Source of the DNA: JBBARC01 sp040400005
Lineage (GTDB): Bacteria; Pseudomonadota; Alphaproteobacteria; Acetobacterales; Acetobacteraceae
Assembly: GCA_040400005.1 (NCBI GenBank)
Contig: JBBARC010000013.1
Location: 3,256 to 67,255, forward strand
Length of the DNA stretch: 64,000 nt
Direction of reading: 5' to 3'
Below the pieces are notes generated by a model. The model was given only the letters and a program-made list of their open reading frames with translations, was not told where the DNA came from and ran no database searches. This document shows, piece by piece, positions 44,553-52,590 of this stretch. Within the stretch, counting starts at the first letter, position 1; every line of letters begins with the position of its first letter. A program made the translations under genes and the position numbers.

Positions 44553-45845
44553 ATGAACGTGGCCCTGAACGTGGCCCTGAACGTGGCCCTAAACGTGGCC
44601 TTGGCACCGGCGCCACAAGCCGCGCGATCTGGCGCCCACCTAACCGCCGCCGAACAATTGCTGGAAGATGCAACAGCCCGCGCCCTGCGCCAACCCAGTG
44701 GCCGCTTGGCCCTGGTGCTGCATCTGTCGCGCCTGCGCCCGCCCAGCCCGCGCCCGCACCACGGCCGCATCGCCCGTGCCCTGCTGGAAGATACCGCCCA
44801 ACGCCACGATGGCCAGGTTTTTCCTATGCGCAATGGCGATCTGGTTTTGCTGTGCGCCAGCGCCAATGCGGCAATGGCGGCCGCCGCCGATGCCCCAGCT
44901 TTGCTACCCGATACGCTCGCGCAGATTTACGGCGCCGATGCCCCGGCCGGCGACGCGCTAACCTCGCTATGGCGGCTGGATCACGATAGTGCCACCTACC
45001 AGCGCTATTTAGCCGATCGTGCCAACACCACGCCAGCCGCGGTTCTGCCCGAACCGGCGCAGTCCACCACCCCGGCCGCCCTGCAAGCGCTGGAAGATGC
45101 GCTGGCCACCACCGCTGTGCCCAATCTGCTGGGCGTGCAAACCGCGATTATTTTACGCGGCGGCAAGCACGTGCCGCTTACCGCACGGCTGGCCCCGCTG
45201 TTTCGCGAACTCACCTTTTCCTTGGCCGCCCTGCACACCCACCAGGATACCGCGGCGGTCATCGCCGATCCGTATCTGTTTCGCCATTTCGCCGCCCGCC
45301 TTGATGCCCGCATGCTGGCCTACCTCACCCAGGATCTTACCGATGGTGGCGCGCTGTGCCGCACGGCGGGCCTGCCCGTGCACCTAAACCTGACGCTGGA
45401 AGGGGTGGTTTCCCCCGCCTTCGCCCGCCTGGTGCGCGCCGCCCGCAAGGCACAGGTAAAATTTGGCGTAGAAATTAGCCTGATGGAGGCCGCCGCCGAC
45501 CTGCAACTCACCGGCTACGCCCGCGATTTGCTGCGCATGGCAGGTTTTACGCTGGCGCTAGATGGTATCGATCACGCCGCCCTGCGGTTAACGGCGCCGG
45601 CCAAACTAGCCCCAGATTATGTCAAACTGATCTGGTCCACGCATTTGCTTGATGCAAACCCTGCCACCACCACGGCATTCCAGCGATTGCGCGATCAGCT
45701 AGGGCCAGACCGCATCGTGCTGGCCCGCGCCGATAGCGAACAGGCGCTGATCTGGGGCCAGTCGCACGGCATCACCCGCTACCAGGGCCATTTTCTAGAT
45801 AGGGTACTCACCGCCTGCACCAGCCCATCCCGCTTGGATGCTTAA
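44553..45845 (+). CDS. Degenerate EAL-domain protein with N-terminal NVAL repeats
   Basis: 430 residues from ATG 44553. The C-terminal 200 residues align with an EAL (c-di-GMP phosphodiesterase) domain: VHLNLTLEGVVSPAF, FGVEISLMEAAADL, FTLALDGIDHAAL, DYVKLIWS and HGITRYQGHFLD. The catalytic acidic residues (ExLxR, ELTE, DDFG and AEGVE Glu) are missing, so hydrolysis is unlikely; binding or protein interaction is possible. The N-terminus starts with four NVAL repeats encoded by a 12-base tandem repeat. A TTG at 44517 is an alternative start. A second degenerate EAL gene follows. Confidence 0.72.
   Translation: MNVALNVALNVALNVALAPAPQAARSGAHLTAAEQLLEDATARALRQPSGRLALVLHLSRLRPPSPRPHHGRIARALLEDTAQRHDGQVFPMRNGDLVLLCASANAAMAAAADAPALLPDTLAQIYGADAPAGDALTSLWRLDHDSATYQRYLADRANTTPAAVLPEPAQSTTPAALQALEDALATTAVPNLLGVQTAIILRGGKHVPLTARLAPLFRELTFSLAALHTHQDTAAVIADPYLFRHFAARLDARMLAYLTQDLTDGGALCRTAGLPVHLNLTLEGVVSPAFARLVRAARKAQVKFGVEISLMEAAADLQLTGYARDLLRMAGFTLALDGIDHAALRLTAPAKLAPDYVKLIWSTHLLDANPATTTAFQRLRDQLGPDRIVLARADSEQALIWGQSHGITRYQGHFLDRVLTACTSPSRLDA
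44556..44603 (+). repeat. Four tandem 12-bp repeats (AACGTGGCCCTG)
   Basis: Units at 44556, 44568, 44580 and 44592; the first two are identical and the last two carry one and two changes (CTA, TTG for the Leu codon). They begin right after the ATG and encode Asn-Val-Ala-Leu four times, so slippage would change length without breaking the frame. Confidence 0.93.
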
Positions 45846-45850
45846 CCCCA

Positions 45851-47065
45851 ATGAATAAAAGTCTTTTTGCTTCTTTTTCCTCAGAAAAAGCAGGCTCTTC
45901 CCTAACTATGCCCCCCACCCAAGCCCTCGAAGCCTTAAAATCCCTGCTCAGACAAACCGAAATCTCCGGCGCAGCCAGACGGGCGTTACTGCTACACACC
46001 GATCGCCTGCCCAAAGACCTCACCAAGCCCCACCATCTGCGCCTAGCGCGCGCAGCGGTCGCCGGTTTAGCCCAGGCCGACCGCGCCCAAATGTTTGATT
46101 TGCCGCGCGGCCGCGTCGCCATCGTGTGGCGCGCCAGGGGCGGGCGCGAGGTTGAACAGGTGCTGGAACAGCTGGCCCATTTGCTGGATGGCCTGCCCGC
46201 CGGCCAGGCGCCGCCGCCGGCTGATTTGATCACGGTTTACGATTTACCCGCCCAAGGCCCCAGCTTGGTTGATGATTTGAATGCCCGCCCGCCATCGCTG
46301 GCAACAGGTGGCAGCCAAAAAATCGATGCCCCGATGCTGGCAAGGCTAGAACAAGCCCTGGTCCAGGCGGAAATGTCGCATTTCGTGCGCTGGCGGCCGG
46401 TTGCAATCCTGCCCCCAACTGGTACCGCCCACACCCTCACCCTGGCGCCCTTGGCCACCGCCTGGGACGAGCGTTCCATCGCCGCCGCCGATGTCGCCGC
46501 CACCCTGTGCCCAGACCACGCCCTGCAGGCCAACCCCTGGCTGTTCCGCAGGCTCACCCGCAGTTTTGACCGCCGCCTGCTCGCCCTGCACACCGGGCCG
46601 CACCAGCTAGCTGGTGCCAGGCCGTTTGCCCTGCACCTCAATATCGCCTCCATTTTGGCCGCCGATTTTCTGCGCTTTGATGCCGAGTTACCCAGCGCTT
46701 TGCGCGGCCACATCATGCTCTATGTGCAGCCCGCCGATGTGCTGGCCGACCCGGCGGCGTTTTTCTTCGCACGTAATTTTGCCCACGCCCGCGGCTATAA
46801 AATCCTGCTGCGCGGGGTCAGCCTGGGCTTGGCCGATGTGCTGGATATCACCGCCTGCGGGGTAGATTTTGTGCAGGTCGCCTTAACCCCGGATGTTGCC
46901 ACAAACCCCGCCCTGGTGCGCGAAGCGGTCGGGCCGGCCACGAAAATTGTGCTCTCCGGTGTCGATCGCACTGAAACCTTGGCCTGGGCGGCGAGCCATG
47001 GGTTTTTGCTGGTTCGCGGCCATGCAGTCGCCAATGCTCAGCACGAGGATGCCGAACTGGCCTGA
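45851..47065 (+). CDS. Second degenerate EAL-like protein
   Basis: 404 residues if it starts at ATG 45851, or 385 from ATG 45908. The first start reads through a family 1 half repeat, giving a 19-residue leader; the second starts with MPPTQALEAL just beyond it. The C-terminal region resembles an EAL fold (FALHLNIASILAADFLRF, DFVQVALTPD, GVDRTETLAWAASHG, FLLVRGHAV), with all catalytic acids absent. It is a distant paralogue of the gene before it, 5 bases away. Probably a regulatory or scaffold protein. Confidence 0.65.
   Translation: MNKSLFASFSSEKAGSSLTMPPTQALEALKSLLRQTEISGAARRALLLHTDRLPKDLTKPHHLRLARAAVAGLAQADRAQMFDLPRGRVAIVWRARGGREVEQVLEQLAHLLDGLPAGQAPPPADLITVYDLPAQGPSLVDDLNARPPSLATGGSQKIDAPMLARLEQALVQAEMSHFVRWRPVAILPPTGTAHTLTLAPLATAWDERSIAAADVAATLCPDHALQANPWLFRRLTRSFDRRLLALHTGPHQLAGARPFALHLNIASILAADFLRFDAELPSALRGHIMLYVQPADVLADPAAFFFARNFAHARGYKILLRGVSLGLADVLDITACGVDFVQVALTPDVATNPALVREAVGPATKIVLSGVDRTETLAWAASHGFLLVRGHAVANAQHEDAELA
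45857..45902. repeat. Family 1 half element (copy F) at the start of a gene
   Basis: AAAAGTCTTTTTGCTTCTTT then TTCCTCAGAAAAAGCAGGCT, followed by CTTCCCTAA. It matches the right arm plus right flank of the copy at 59259. It lies in the 5' end of the second EAL frame and is readable in that frame as KSLFASFSSEK. No left arm is present. Confidence 0.82.
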
Positions 47066-47162
47066 ACGCGAACACGGCCCTGGTTTTGGTGTTGCGGCAA
47101 AATTGCGATCAGTTGCGTGTTCCCTTAAGTTTGCTCCAAAACCAAATCCAGGGAGCAAACAA

Positions 47163-48707
47163 TTGACCGTCGCGGATCTTCTAAGCCAGGATTTTGGCAC
47201 GCTGGCCAATCTCATCCGCGAACAGGCGCTCGTTTTGGGCGACAAGCCAGCGCTAATCGATGCCGGGCAAACCCTATCCTATCTCGAACTAGACGCCATG
47301 ATGGATCGCATCGCCGCATCTTTGCGGCGTGATGGTTTTAAACCCGGCGATGTCGCCGCCATTTGCGCCACCACATCGGTTGCCTACGGCGCCGCATTTT
47401 TGGGCATCCTGCGCGCAGGCGCCATCGTCGCCCCCCTAGCACCGTCATCCACCGCCGAAAGCCTGGTGATGATGCTCAAAGATTCCGGCGCCAAAATCCT
47501 GTTTCTCGATGCCCCGCTCGCCACCCAGTTAACCGATGTGGCCGGCCAAATAACCGCCACAAGCGTAACCCTCGATGGTTCACCCGCGGGAAAACCCTTT
47601 GCCGATTGGCTGGCCCCGATCGGCGCCACACCGAACCCCGTCACCGTAACCCCCGATGACGGCTTTAATCTTATTTACTCATCCGGCACCACCGGCGCCC
47701 CCAAAGGTATTTTGCAGTCGCATGGCATGCGTTGGAGCCAGCTCACCCGTATCCTAACCCCGGTTGATACCGTCACCATCATTTCAACGCCGCTTTATTC
47801 CAACACCACGCTGGTATCGTTTCTACCCACCCTCGCCGGCGGCGGCACAGTGGTGATGATGGCAAAGTTTGATGCCGAGCAATTTCTAAAACTATCGGAA
47901 AAGCATCGGGTAACGCATGCCATGCTGGTGCCGGTGCAATACCGCCGCCTGATGGAACGCGCGGATTTCGACAGCTACGATCTCTCAAGCTTCGTCATGA
48001 AGTTTTCGACAAGTGCACCATTCGCGGCCGCCCTAAAAGCCGATGTGCTGGCCCGCTGGCCCGGCGGCTTAATTGAATATTACGGCATGACCGAAGGCGG
48101 CGGCACCTGCATGCTGTTCGCCCACAACCACCCGACCAAATTAGCAACCGTCGGCCAGGCAACCCCCGGCCACGATATCAGACTAATCGATGACGATGGT
48201 GTTGAAGTGCCAGCCGGCGAAATGGGCGAAGTGGTGGGCAGATCAAACGCCATGATGGTGGGCTATCACAACCAGCCCGAAAAAACCGCGCAAGCCGAAT
48301 GGTACAGCCCCGATGGCCTGCGCTTTATCCGCACCGGCGATGTTGGGCGGTTTGATGACGATGGTTTTCTAACCCTGCTCGACCGCAAAAAAGACATGAT
48401 CATTTCTGGCGGTTTTAATATTTATCCCACCGATTTGGAAGCCGAACTCGTGCAGCACCCGGCGGTGCTGGAAGTGGCGGTGGTGGGCGTGCCATCCGAT
48501 CAATGGGGCGAAACCCCAGTGGCGTTCGTTGCCGTAAAACCTGGGGCTGCCGTCGCGGCTGAGGCGCTAAAAACTTGGGTAAATGCCCGCCTCGGCAAAA
48601 CCCAGCGCCTCGCCGATCTGCGCGTGGTTGATGCCCTGCCGCGCAGCCACATTGGCAAAGTGCTCAAACGCGAATTGCGCGATACCTACCAAGGGATACC
48701 CACTTAA
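47163..48707 (+). CDS. AMP-dependent acyl-CoA synthetase/ligase
   Basis: 514 residues of the ANL adenylating superfamily, which activates a carboxylic acid with ATP and CoA. A3 motif IYSSGTTGAPKGI, A5 YYGMTEGGG, A7 RTGDVGRFDDDGF, A8 LDRKKDMIISGGFNIYPTDL and A10 Lys in GKVLKREL. The substrate is not predictable. The start taken is TTG 47163, with GGGAG 7 bases upstream; the frame is open further upstream but overlaps the EAL gene without homology. Confidence 0.9.
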   Translation: MTVADLLSQDFGTLANLIREQALVLGDKPALIDAGQTLSYLELDAMMDRIAASLRRDGFKPGDVAAICATTSVAYGAAFLGILRAGAIVAPLAPSSTAESLVMMLKDSGAKILFLDAPLATQLTDVAGQITATSVTLDGSPAGKPFADWLAPIGATPNPVTVTPDDGFNLIYSSGTTGAPKGILQSHGMRWSQLTRILTPVDTVTIISTPLYSNTTLVSFLPTLAGGGTVVMMAKFDAEQFLKLSEKHRVTHAMLVPVQYRRLMERADFDSYDLSSFVMKFSTSAPFAAALKADVLARWPGGLIEYYGMTEGGGTCMLFAHNHPTKLATVGQATPGHDIRLIDDDGVEVPAGEMGEVVGRSNAMMVGYHNQPEKTAQAEWYSPDGLRFIRTGDVGRFDDDGFLTLLDRKKDMIISGGFNIYPTDLEAELVQHPAVLEVAVVGVPSDQWGETPVAFVAVKPGAAVAAEALKTWVNARLGKTQRLADLRVVDALPRSHIGKVLKRELRDTYQGIPT

Positions 48708-48771
48708 AATTCCCATTGCACCGCGCATCCGCCACGCTAATACTGCCGGTTTAGGCAGCCCGGGTGCGATC

Positions 48772-49242
48772 ATGCGCATAAAATCCCTCGTCCCACTCTG
48801 CGGTTTCGTGCTGCTCGCCGGCTGCAATGTCGATACCTATGGTCCGCCAAAAACGCTGCCGCATCTGGTATCGGTCGATCTGCCCGGTATCAACAAGGCC
48901 CGCATCATGGCAGCCTCCCGCCGCGCGCTCATCGCCAACGGCTACCCAATCGAAAGTTTTGATGTAGCCACCGGCCGCATCGTCAGCGCCCCCCGCGCCC
49001 AATCGGTCGGCCAGAACGACGCCGATTGCGGCACCAACCTCACCGTCGATTACCTGCTCGATAGCCGCACCACCACCCAGGCGGCCTTTATCGTTACCGC
49101 CCAACCCGGCCAACTCGACGTGCACGCCAAATTCTCCGCCCGTTACAACGCCGATGCCGCAACGCCGGCAACGGTGCTATATTGCGTCTCGCGCGGTACG
49201 TTCGAGGATGAAATTATTGGCGCTATCCGTGCGCAACTATAA
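48772..49242 (+). CDS. Small predicted lipoprotein of unknown function
   Basis: 156 residues with a signal peptide and lipobox LLAGC (Cys18), then NVDTYGPPKT. The mature part (about 138 residues) contains two cysteines (NDADCGTNL and VLYCVSRG) that could form a disulfide. No known domain recognised. The TAA stop is followed directly by a family 2 half repeat. Confidence 0.72.
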   Translation: MRIKSLVPLCGFVLLAGCNVDTYGPPKTLPHLVSVDLPGINKARIMAASRRALIANGYPIESFDVATGRIVSAPRAQSVGQNDADCGTNLTVDYLLDSRTTTQAAFIVTAQPGQLDVHAKFSARYNADAATPATVLYCVSRGTFEDEIIGAIRAQL

Positions 49243-49325
49243 AGAAAGGCCAAGGGCCCAGTGCGCAGCACGCCTTCGCGTGACACCCCTGGACCCCACT
49301 AAGGGCTCGCCCTTAGAACCCTATA
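49240..49325. repeat. Family 2 half element with a small insertion
   Basis: Begins at the stop codon of the lipoprotein gene (AAAGAAAGGCCAAGGGCC) and continues with TGGACCCCACTAAGGGCTCG and CCCTTAGAACCCTA. The first internal hairpin (usually AGGGGCTTTGCCCCT) is replaced by about 30 other bases (CCAGTGCGCAGCACGCC...). There is no inverted partner. It again separates convergent genes. Confidence 0.75.
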
Positions 49326-49326
49326 G

Positions 49327-49884
49327 TTAAGGTACCGGAACGTCGAAACCATTGAGGGTGACGGACACTAAGCAATACAACCCCACCAAATAAATCAACT
49401 CAGCCGCAGCAACTTCGCCAAATTGCAACACCGCTTGATGATAACACGGTTGCGGCAACACCCCGCCAGAAACCAAGGCGGACGCCACGTCGTACGCCAC
49501 CGCTTCTTCCCGGGTTAAATCCATCGGCCGCTGGCCTGCAACGATGGTTGATATTTTTTCCTCGCTCAACCCACGCAATTCCGCCACCAGCACATGCGCG
49601 TAAAGCTCATAACCCGACCGAAACTTTGCCCCGGTCACCAAAATAGCAATTTCGCGCACCGCCTTAGGCAAGGTCGGCGATAGCGACATCGCCTTCACCA
49701 AATCCCACACCGGCCCGCCAAATTGCGGGTAATGCAGCCAAGGATTCCACGGCCCAATCAGCGCGCCGCTATCACAAATAGCGGTAAATCCTTTGAAATT
49801 AGCCTCAATCCCCCCCCGCATATCGTCATAGAGCGGCCGCTGGATGGCGCTGAGATCAGCAGGCTCAATCAACGGCAAACGCAT
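49327..49884 (-). CDS. Carboxymuconolactone decarboxylase-like (AhpD-fold) protein
   Basis: 185 residues. The AhpD-like helical fold is suggested by LPKAVREIAILVTGAKFRSG and YELYAHVLVAELRGLSEEKI (the ExxxxH region). The CxxC redox pair of AhpD is absent, so it is not a typical alkylhydroperoxidase. The protein continues with AELIYLVGLYCLVSVTLNGF, the usual C-terminal helix. Similar proteins occur as 4-carboxymuconolactone decarboxylase homologues with unknown substrates. Single gene. Confidence 0.75.
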   Translation of the reverse strand: MRLPLIEPADLSAIQRPLYDDMRGGIEANFKGFTAICDSGALIGPWNPWLHYPQFGGPVWDLVKAMSLSPTLPKAVREIAILVTGAKFRSGYELYAHVLVAELRGLSEEKISTIVAGQRPMDLTREEAVAYDVASALVSGGVLPQPCYHQAVLQFGEVAAAELIYLVGLYCLVSVTLNGFDVPVP

Positions 49885-50206
49885 CGGGGCATCCTTGGCT
49901 TAGGGGGCGTTAACATGTGGCCAACGGTAGATGGTCCGGCCACGGTAGAGGATCAACCCACCACCCAGCCTAGTTTCCCTACATCCGCGCACACACGATC
50001 GTAAGGCGGGCTTTGCCCGCCAACGCAAGCAAGCCCCATTCCCCGCCGCCGCGCGACCATATCCTAGGCCGCGCCGGCAGCGGACACCCGCAAACTTCCC
50101 CCCAACCGCCAAACTTGTGTCGCGCGCCAACCCCGCGCATTTTGACGGGGCCCCGGCCTCAGGTTACGCGACTTAGGGGGCAGGAATTAGATCACAGGAT
50201 TTTGCC
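49885..50206. other. Gene-free stretch before the desaturase gene
   Basis: No convincing gene. It holds a 17-base hairpin, GGCGGGCTTTGCCCGCC, at 50005-50021 (6-bp stem with a 5-base loop), and otherwise GC-rich unstructured sequence. It should contain promoters for the divergent genes at 49884 and 50207, but no consensus boxes are clear. Confidence 0.5.
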
Positions 50207-51190
50207 ATGAGTATCGCCGCACGCACCCTGATCAGCGACGCACAGCTTGAACGCGTCCGCGCCCGATCCACCCTATGGGGCCTGTGGTGCGTGGCACACG
50301 CCTGGGCGGTGATGCTCGGCACCGCCGCCGTGCTGGTGCTGCTGCCACTATGGGCGCGCATTGTATTTGCACCGTTGGCCATCGCCATCATCGGTTCGCG
50401 CCAACTCGGCCTCGCCATCCTCATGCACGAAGGTGCCCATGGCGGCCTAGCCCGCAACCCGCGCTTAAACCTGTTTATCTCGCAATGGTTTTGCGGCTAC
50501 CCCATTGGCGTAGATACGCTTTTATACCGCGCCTACCATTTCCGCCACCACGCCCACGCGCAAACCTCCGCCGACCCCGATCTGGTGCTATCAGCCCCCT
50601 TCCCGGTCACCCCCGATAGCCTGCGCCGCAAATTGCTCCGCGATCTCTCCGGCCGCACCGGCCTGAAACAACGTAGTGCCCAAATGAAAGCAGCGTTGGG
50701 CGATCCCGCCGCACCGCTACCAACCCGGCTCGCCTGCCTATGGAAAAACCTTGGCCCCACACTAGTCGCCAACGCCGTGCTGCTGGGTTTGGCCATCGCT
50801 GCCGGCCATTGGTGGCTCTACCCGCTGTGCTGGGTTGTACCCCTGCTCACCTGGCAGCAGGCGGTCACTAGGGTGCGCAACATCGCCGAACACGCCGTAC
50901 TACCGGTCGCCGGCGACCCCATGGCCGTGGCCCGCACCACGCTGGCCGGCCCCATGGCGCGCGTGTTTCTCGCCCCCTATTGGGTCAATTACCACGCCGA
51001 GCATCATTTGCTGATGTATGTGCCATGCTACCGGCTGCCCGCCCTGCACCGCGCCATGATGGCCGGGCCAAACGCGCCGCGGTTAGAAATACGCCAAACA
51101 TATAGGGAGGTTTTGCGCCTAGCCTCCTCGCCGCAAGGCGCCCGCCAAACCAAAGCAGCGGCCTATGCCGGCATGATCCCGCTGGCATAA
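50207..51190 (+). CDS. Fatty acid desaturase family protein
   Basis: 327 residues, integral membrane di-iron enzyme. Three histidine boxes: HEGAH (residues 74-78), HFRHHAHAQ (about 111-119) and YHAEHHLLMYVP. Four hydrophobic helices flank them. It belongs to the desaturase/hydroxylase superfamily that acts on acyl chains or carotenoids; the substrate is uncertain. The stop is followed at once by a convergent small lipoprotein gene. Confidence 0.88.
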   Translation: MSIAARTLISDAQLERVRARSTLWGLWCVAHAWAVMLGTAAVLVLLPLWARIVFAPLAIAIIGSRQLGLAILMHEGAHGGLARNPRLNLFISQWFCGYPIGVDTLLYRAYHFRHHAHAQTSADPDLVLSAPFPVTPDSLRRKLLRDLSGRTGLKQRSAQMKAALGDPAAPLPTRLACLWKNLGPTLVANAVLLGLAIAAGHWWLYPLCWVVPLLTWQQAVTRVRNIAEHAVLPVAGDPMAVARTTLAGPMARVFLAPYWVNYHAEHHLLMYVPCYRLPALHRAMMAGPNAPRLEIRQTYREVLRLASSPQGARQTKAAAYAGMIPLA

Positions 51191-51191
51191 G

Positions 51192-51413
51192 CTAAAACCC
51201 CAGCCGCGCGCGCAAGCTTTCCGCCACCGCAGCGCCCTGCGGCGTATCGGCCAGTGGGCGGGGATGATCAGGCAGGCTTTGCGGATCGGCCCAGCATTCC
51301 GCTTGCCCCAGCGTGCGCGTGCAAAACGGCGCCGCCGGCAACGCCGCCGGCACCGGCCCCGCGCACGCAGCCAACACCAAAGCCGCGGCCCACACCGCGC
51401 ACATCAATCGCAT
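51192..51413 (-). CDS. Small predicted lipoprotein
   Basis: 73 residues from ATG 51413 (MRLMCAVWAAALVLAACAGP) with a hydrophobic signal and lipobox LAAC. The mature part is about 57 residues, Pro/Ala-rich with two cysteines (FCTRTLGQAECWADP) that may pair. Family unknown. An ATG at 51443 would add ten residues. Confidence 0.6.
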   Translation of the reverse strand: MRLMCAVWAAALVLAACAGPVPAALPAAPFCTRTLGQAECWADPQSLPDHPRPLADTPQGAAVAESLRARLGF

Positions 51414-51558
51414 GCCCCACCATGCCCAAAACGAGCTTAACAAATATCCCCGCGCGCCATTTGACCGCGCCGATTTATAGTGGCATTGCTTATGCCAATA
51501 GATGTCCCCCGGCTACCAGCCTCAACAATCCCAGCTCCCCGATCAAGGAAATGCCCCC

Positions 51559-52464
51559 ATGGATATTTTGCGCACCCCCGATGATCGTTTTGCCGGCATA
51601 GCCGACTTCCCCTTCGTCCCGCACTACGCAACTATTACCGACACCGACGGCACCGCCCTGCGCCTGCACTACCTCGATGAAGGTGCCCCCACCGCCAGGC
51701 CCGTGTTGCTCATGCATGGCGAACCAAGCTGGAGCTACCTGTATCGCAACATTGCCCCCGCCCTGGCAGCCCTGGGCCATCGCGCCATCGCCCCCGATCT
51801 CATCGGCTTTGGCCGATCCGACAAACCCGCCGCCCGCACAGATTATACCTACGAACGCCATGTCGCCTGGCTATCGCAATGGTTTTTATCACTCGACCTA
51901 AAAAACGTAATTTTGTTCTGTCAGGATTGGGGCGGTTTGCTCGGCTTGCGGCTGGTGGCAGCATTTCCCGAGCGTTTCGCCGGCGTCATCGTCTCCAACA
52001 CCGGCCTGCCGGTCGGCACCGGCAGCAGCGCCGGTTTCGATACCTGGCTGAAACTGTCGCAATCTATCCCCATCTTTCCGGTCGGCCAGTTGCTCAACAT
52101 GGGCACCTCGCGCGAGCTAACCGATGCCGAACAAGCCGCCTACGATGCCCCCTTCCCCGATGAAACGTTTAAGGAAGGCGCGCGCCAGTTCCCCACTTTA
52201 GTGCCCATCACCGAGCAGCACGGTTCGGTCGCCGAAAACATCGCCGCTTGGAAAGTGCTCGCAACTTTCGAAAAACCGTTTCTCACTGCGTTCAGCGATA
52301 ACGATCCGGTCACATCCGGCGGCGAAGCCGCCTTCAAAACCCGCGTGCCAGGCGCTGCCCACGAAAACCACCTTATTCTCAAAGGCGGCCACTTCGTCCA
52401 GGAAGATGCCCCCGTCGAGATCGTCGCCCTGATCGACGACATGGTACGCCGCACGGCGCCTTGA
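51559..52464 (+). CDS. Haloalkane dehalogenase (DhlA-like, HLD-I)
   Basis: 301-residue alpha/beta hydrolase. Oxyanion and halide motif HGEPSWSYLYR (53-63), nucleophile Asp123 in FCQDWGGLLG with the halide-binding Trp124 beside it, the acid in FSDNDPVTSG (about 250) and catalytic His278 in GGHFVQED. This triad and the HGEPSW motif fit the DhlA subfamily, which hydrolyses carbon-halogen bonds of alkyl halides. Related epoxide hydrolases usually differ at the Trp after the nucleophile. AAGGAA lies 8 bases before ATG 51559. Confidence 0.82.
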   Translation: MDILRTPDDRFAGIADFPFVPHYATITDTDGTALRLHYLDEGAPTARPVLLMHGEPSWSYLYRNIAPALAALGHRAIAPDLIGFGRSDKPAARTDYTYERHVAWLSQWFLSLDLKNVILFCQDWGGLLGLRLVAAFPERFAGVIVSNTGLPVGTGSSAGFDTWLKLSQSIPIFPVGQLLNMGTSRELTDAEQAAYDAPFPDETFKEGARQFPTLVPITEQHGSVAENIAAWKVLATFEKPFLTAFSDNDPVTSGGEAAFKTRVPGAAHENHLILKGGHFVQEDAPVEIVALIDDMVRRTAP

Positions 52465-52483
52465 GGCACATCTGTCGGCAGAC

Positions 52484-52528
52484 AAAAGTCTTCTTTTTCT
52501 GAAGAAAAAGAAGCAAAAAGACTTTTGT
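52484..52528. repeat. Family 1 half element (copy G)
   Basis: CTTCTTTTTCTGAAGAAAAAG followed by AAGCAAAAAGACTTTT, preceded by ACAAAAGT. A single arm (left-arm type) in the 126-base gap between convergent genes for dehalogenase and glycosyltransferase. A strong hairpin in itself, it may serve as a terminator. Confidence 0.85.
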
Positions 52529-52590
52529 TTGTTGGGGACTGGGGGATTGTTGCAGGGGTGCTTCTAATACATAGGCGGCCTGCGCGCTCA

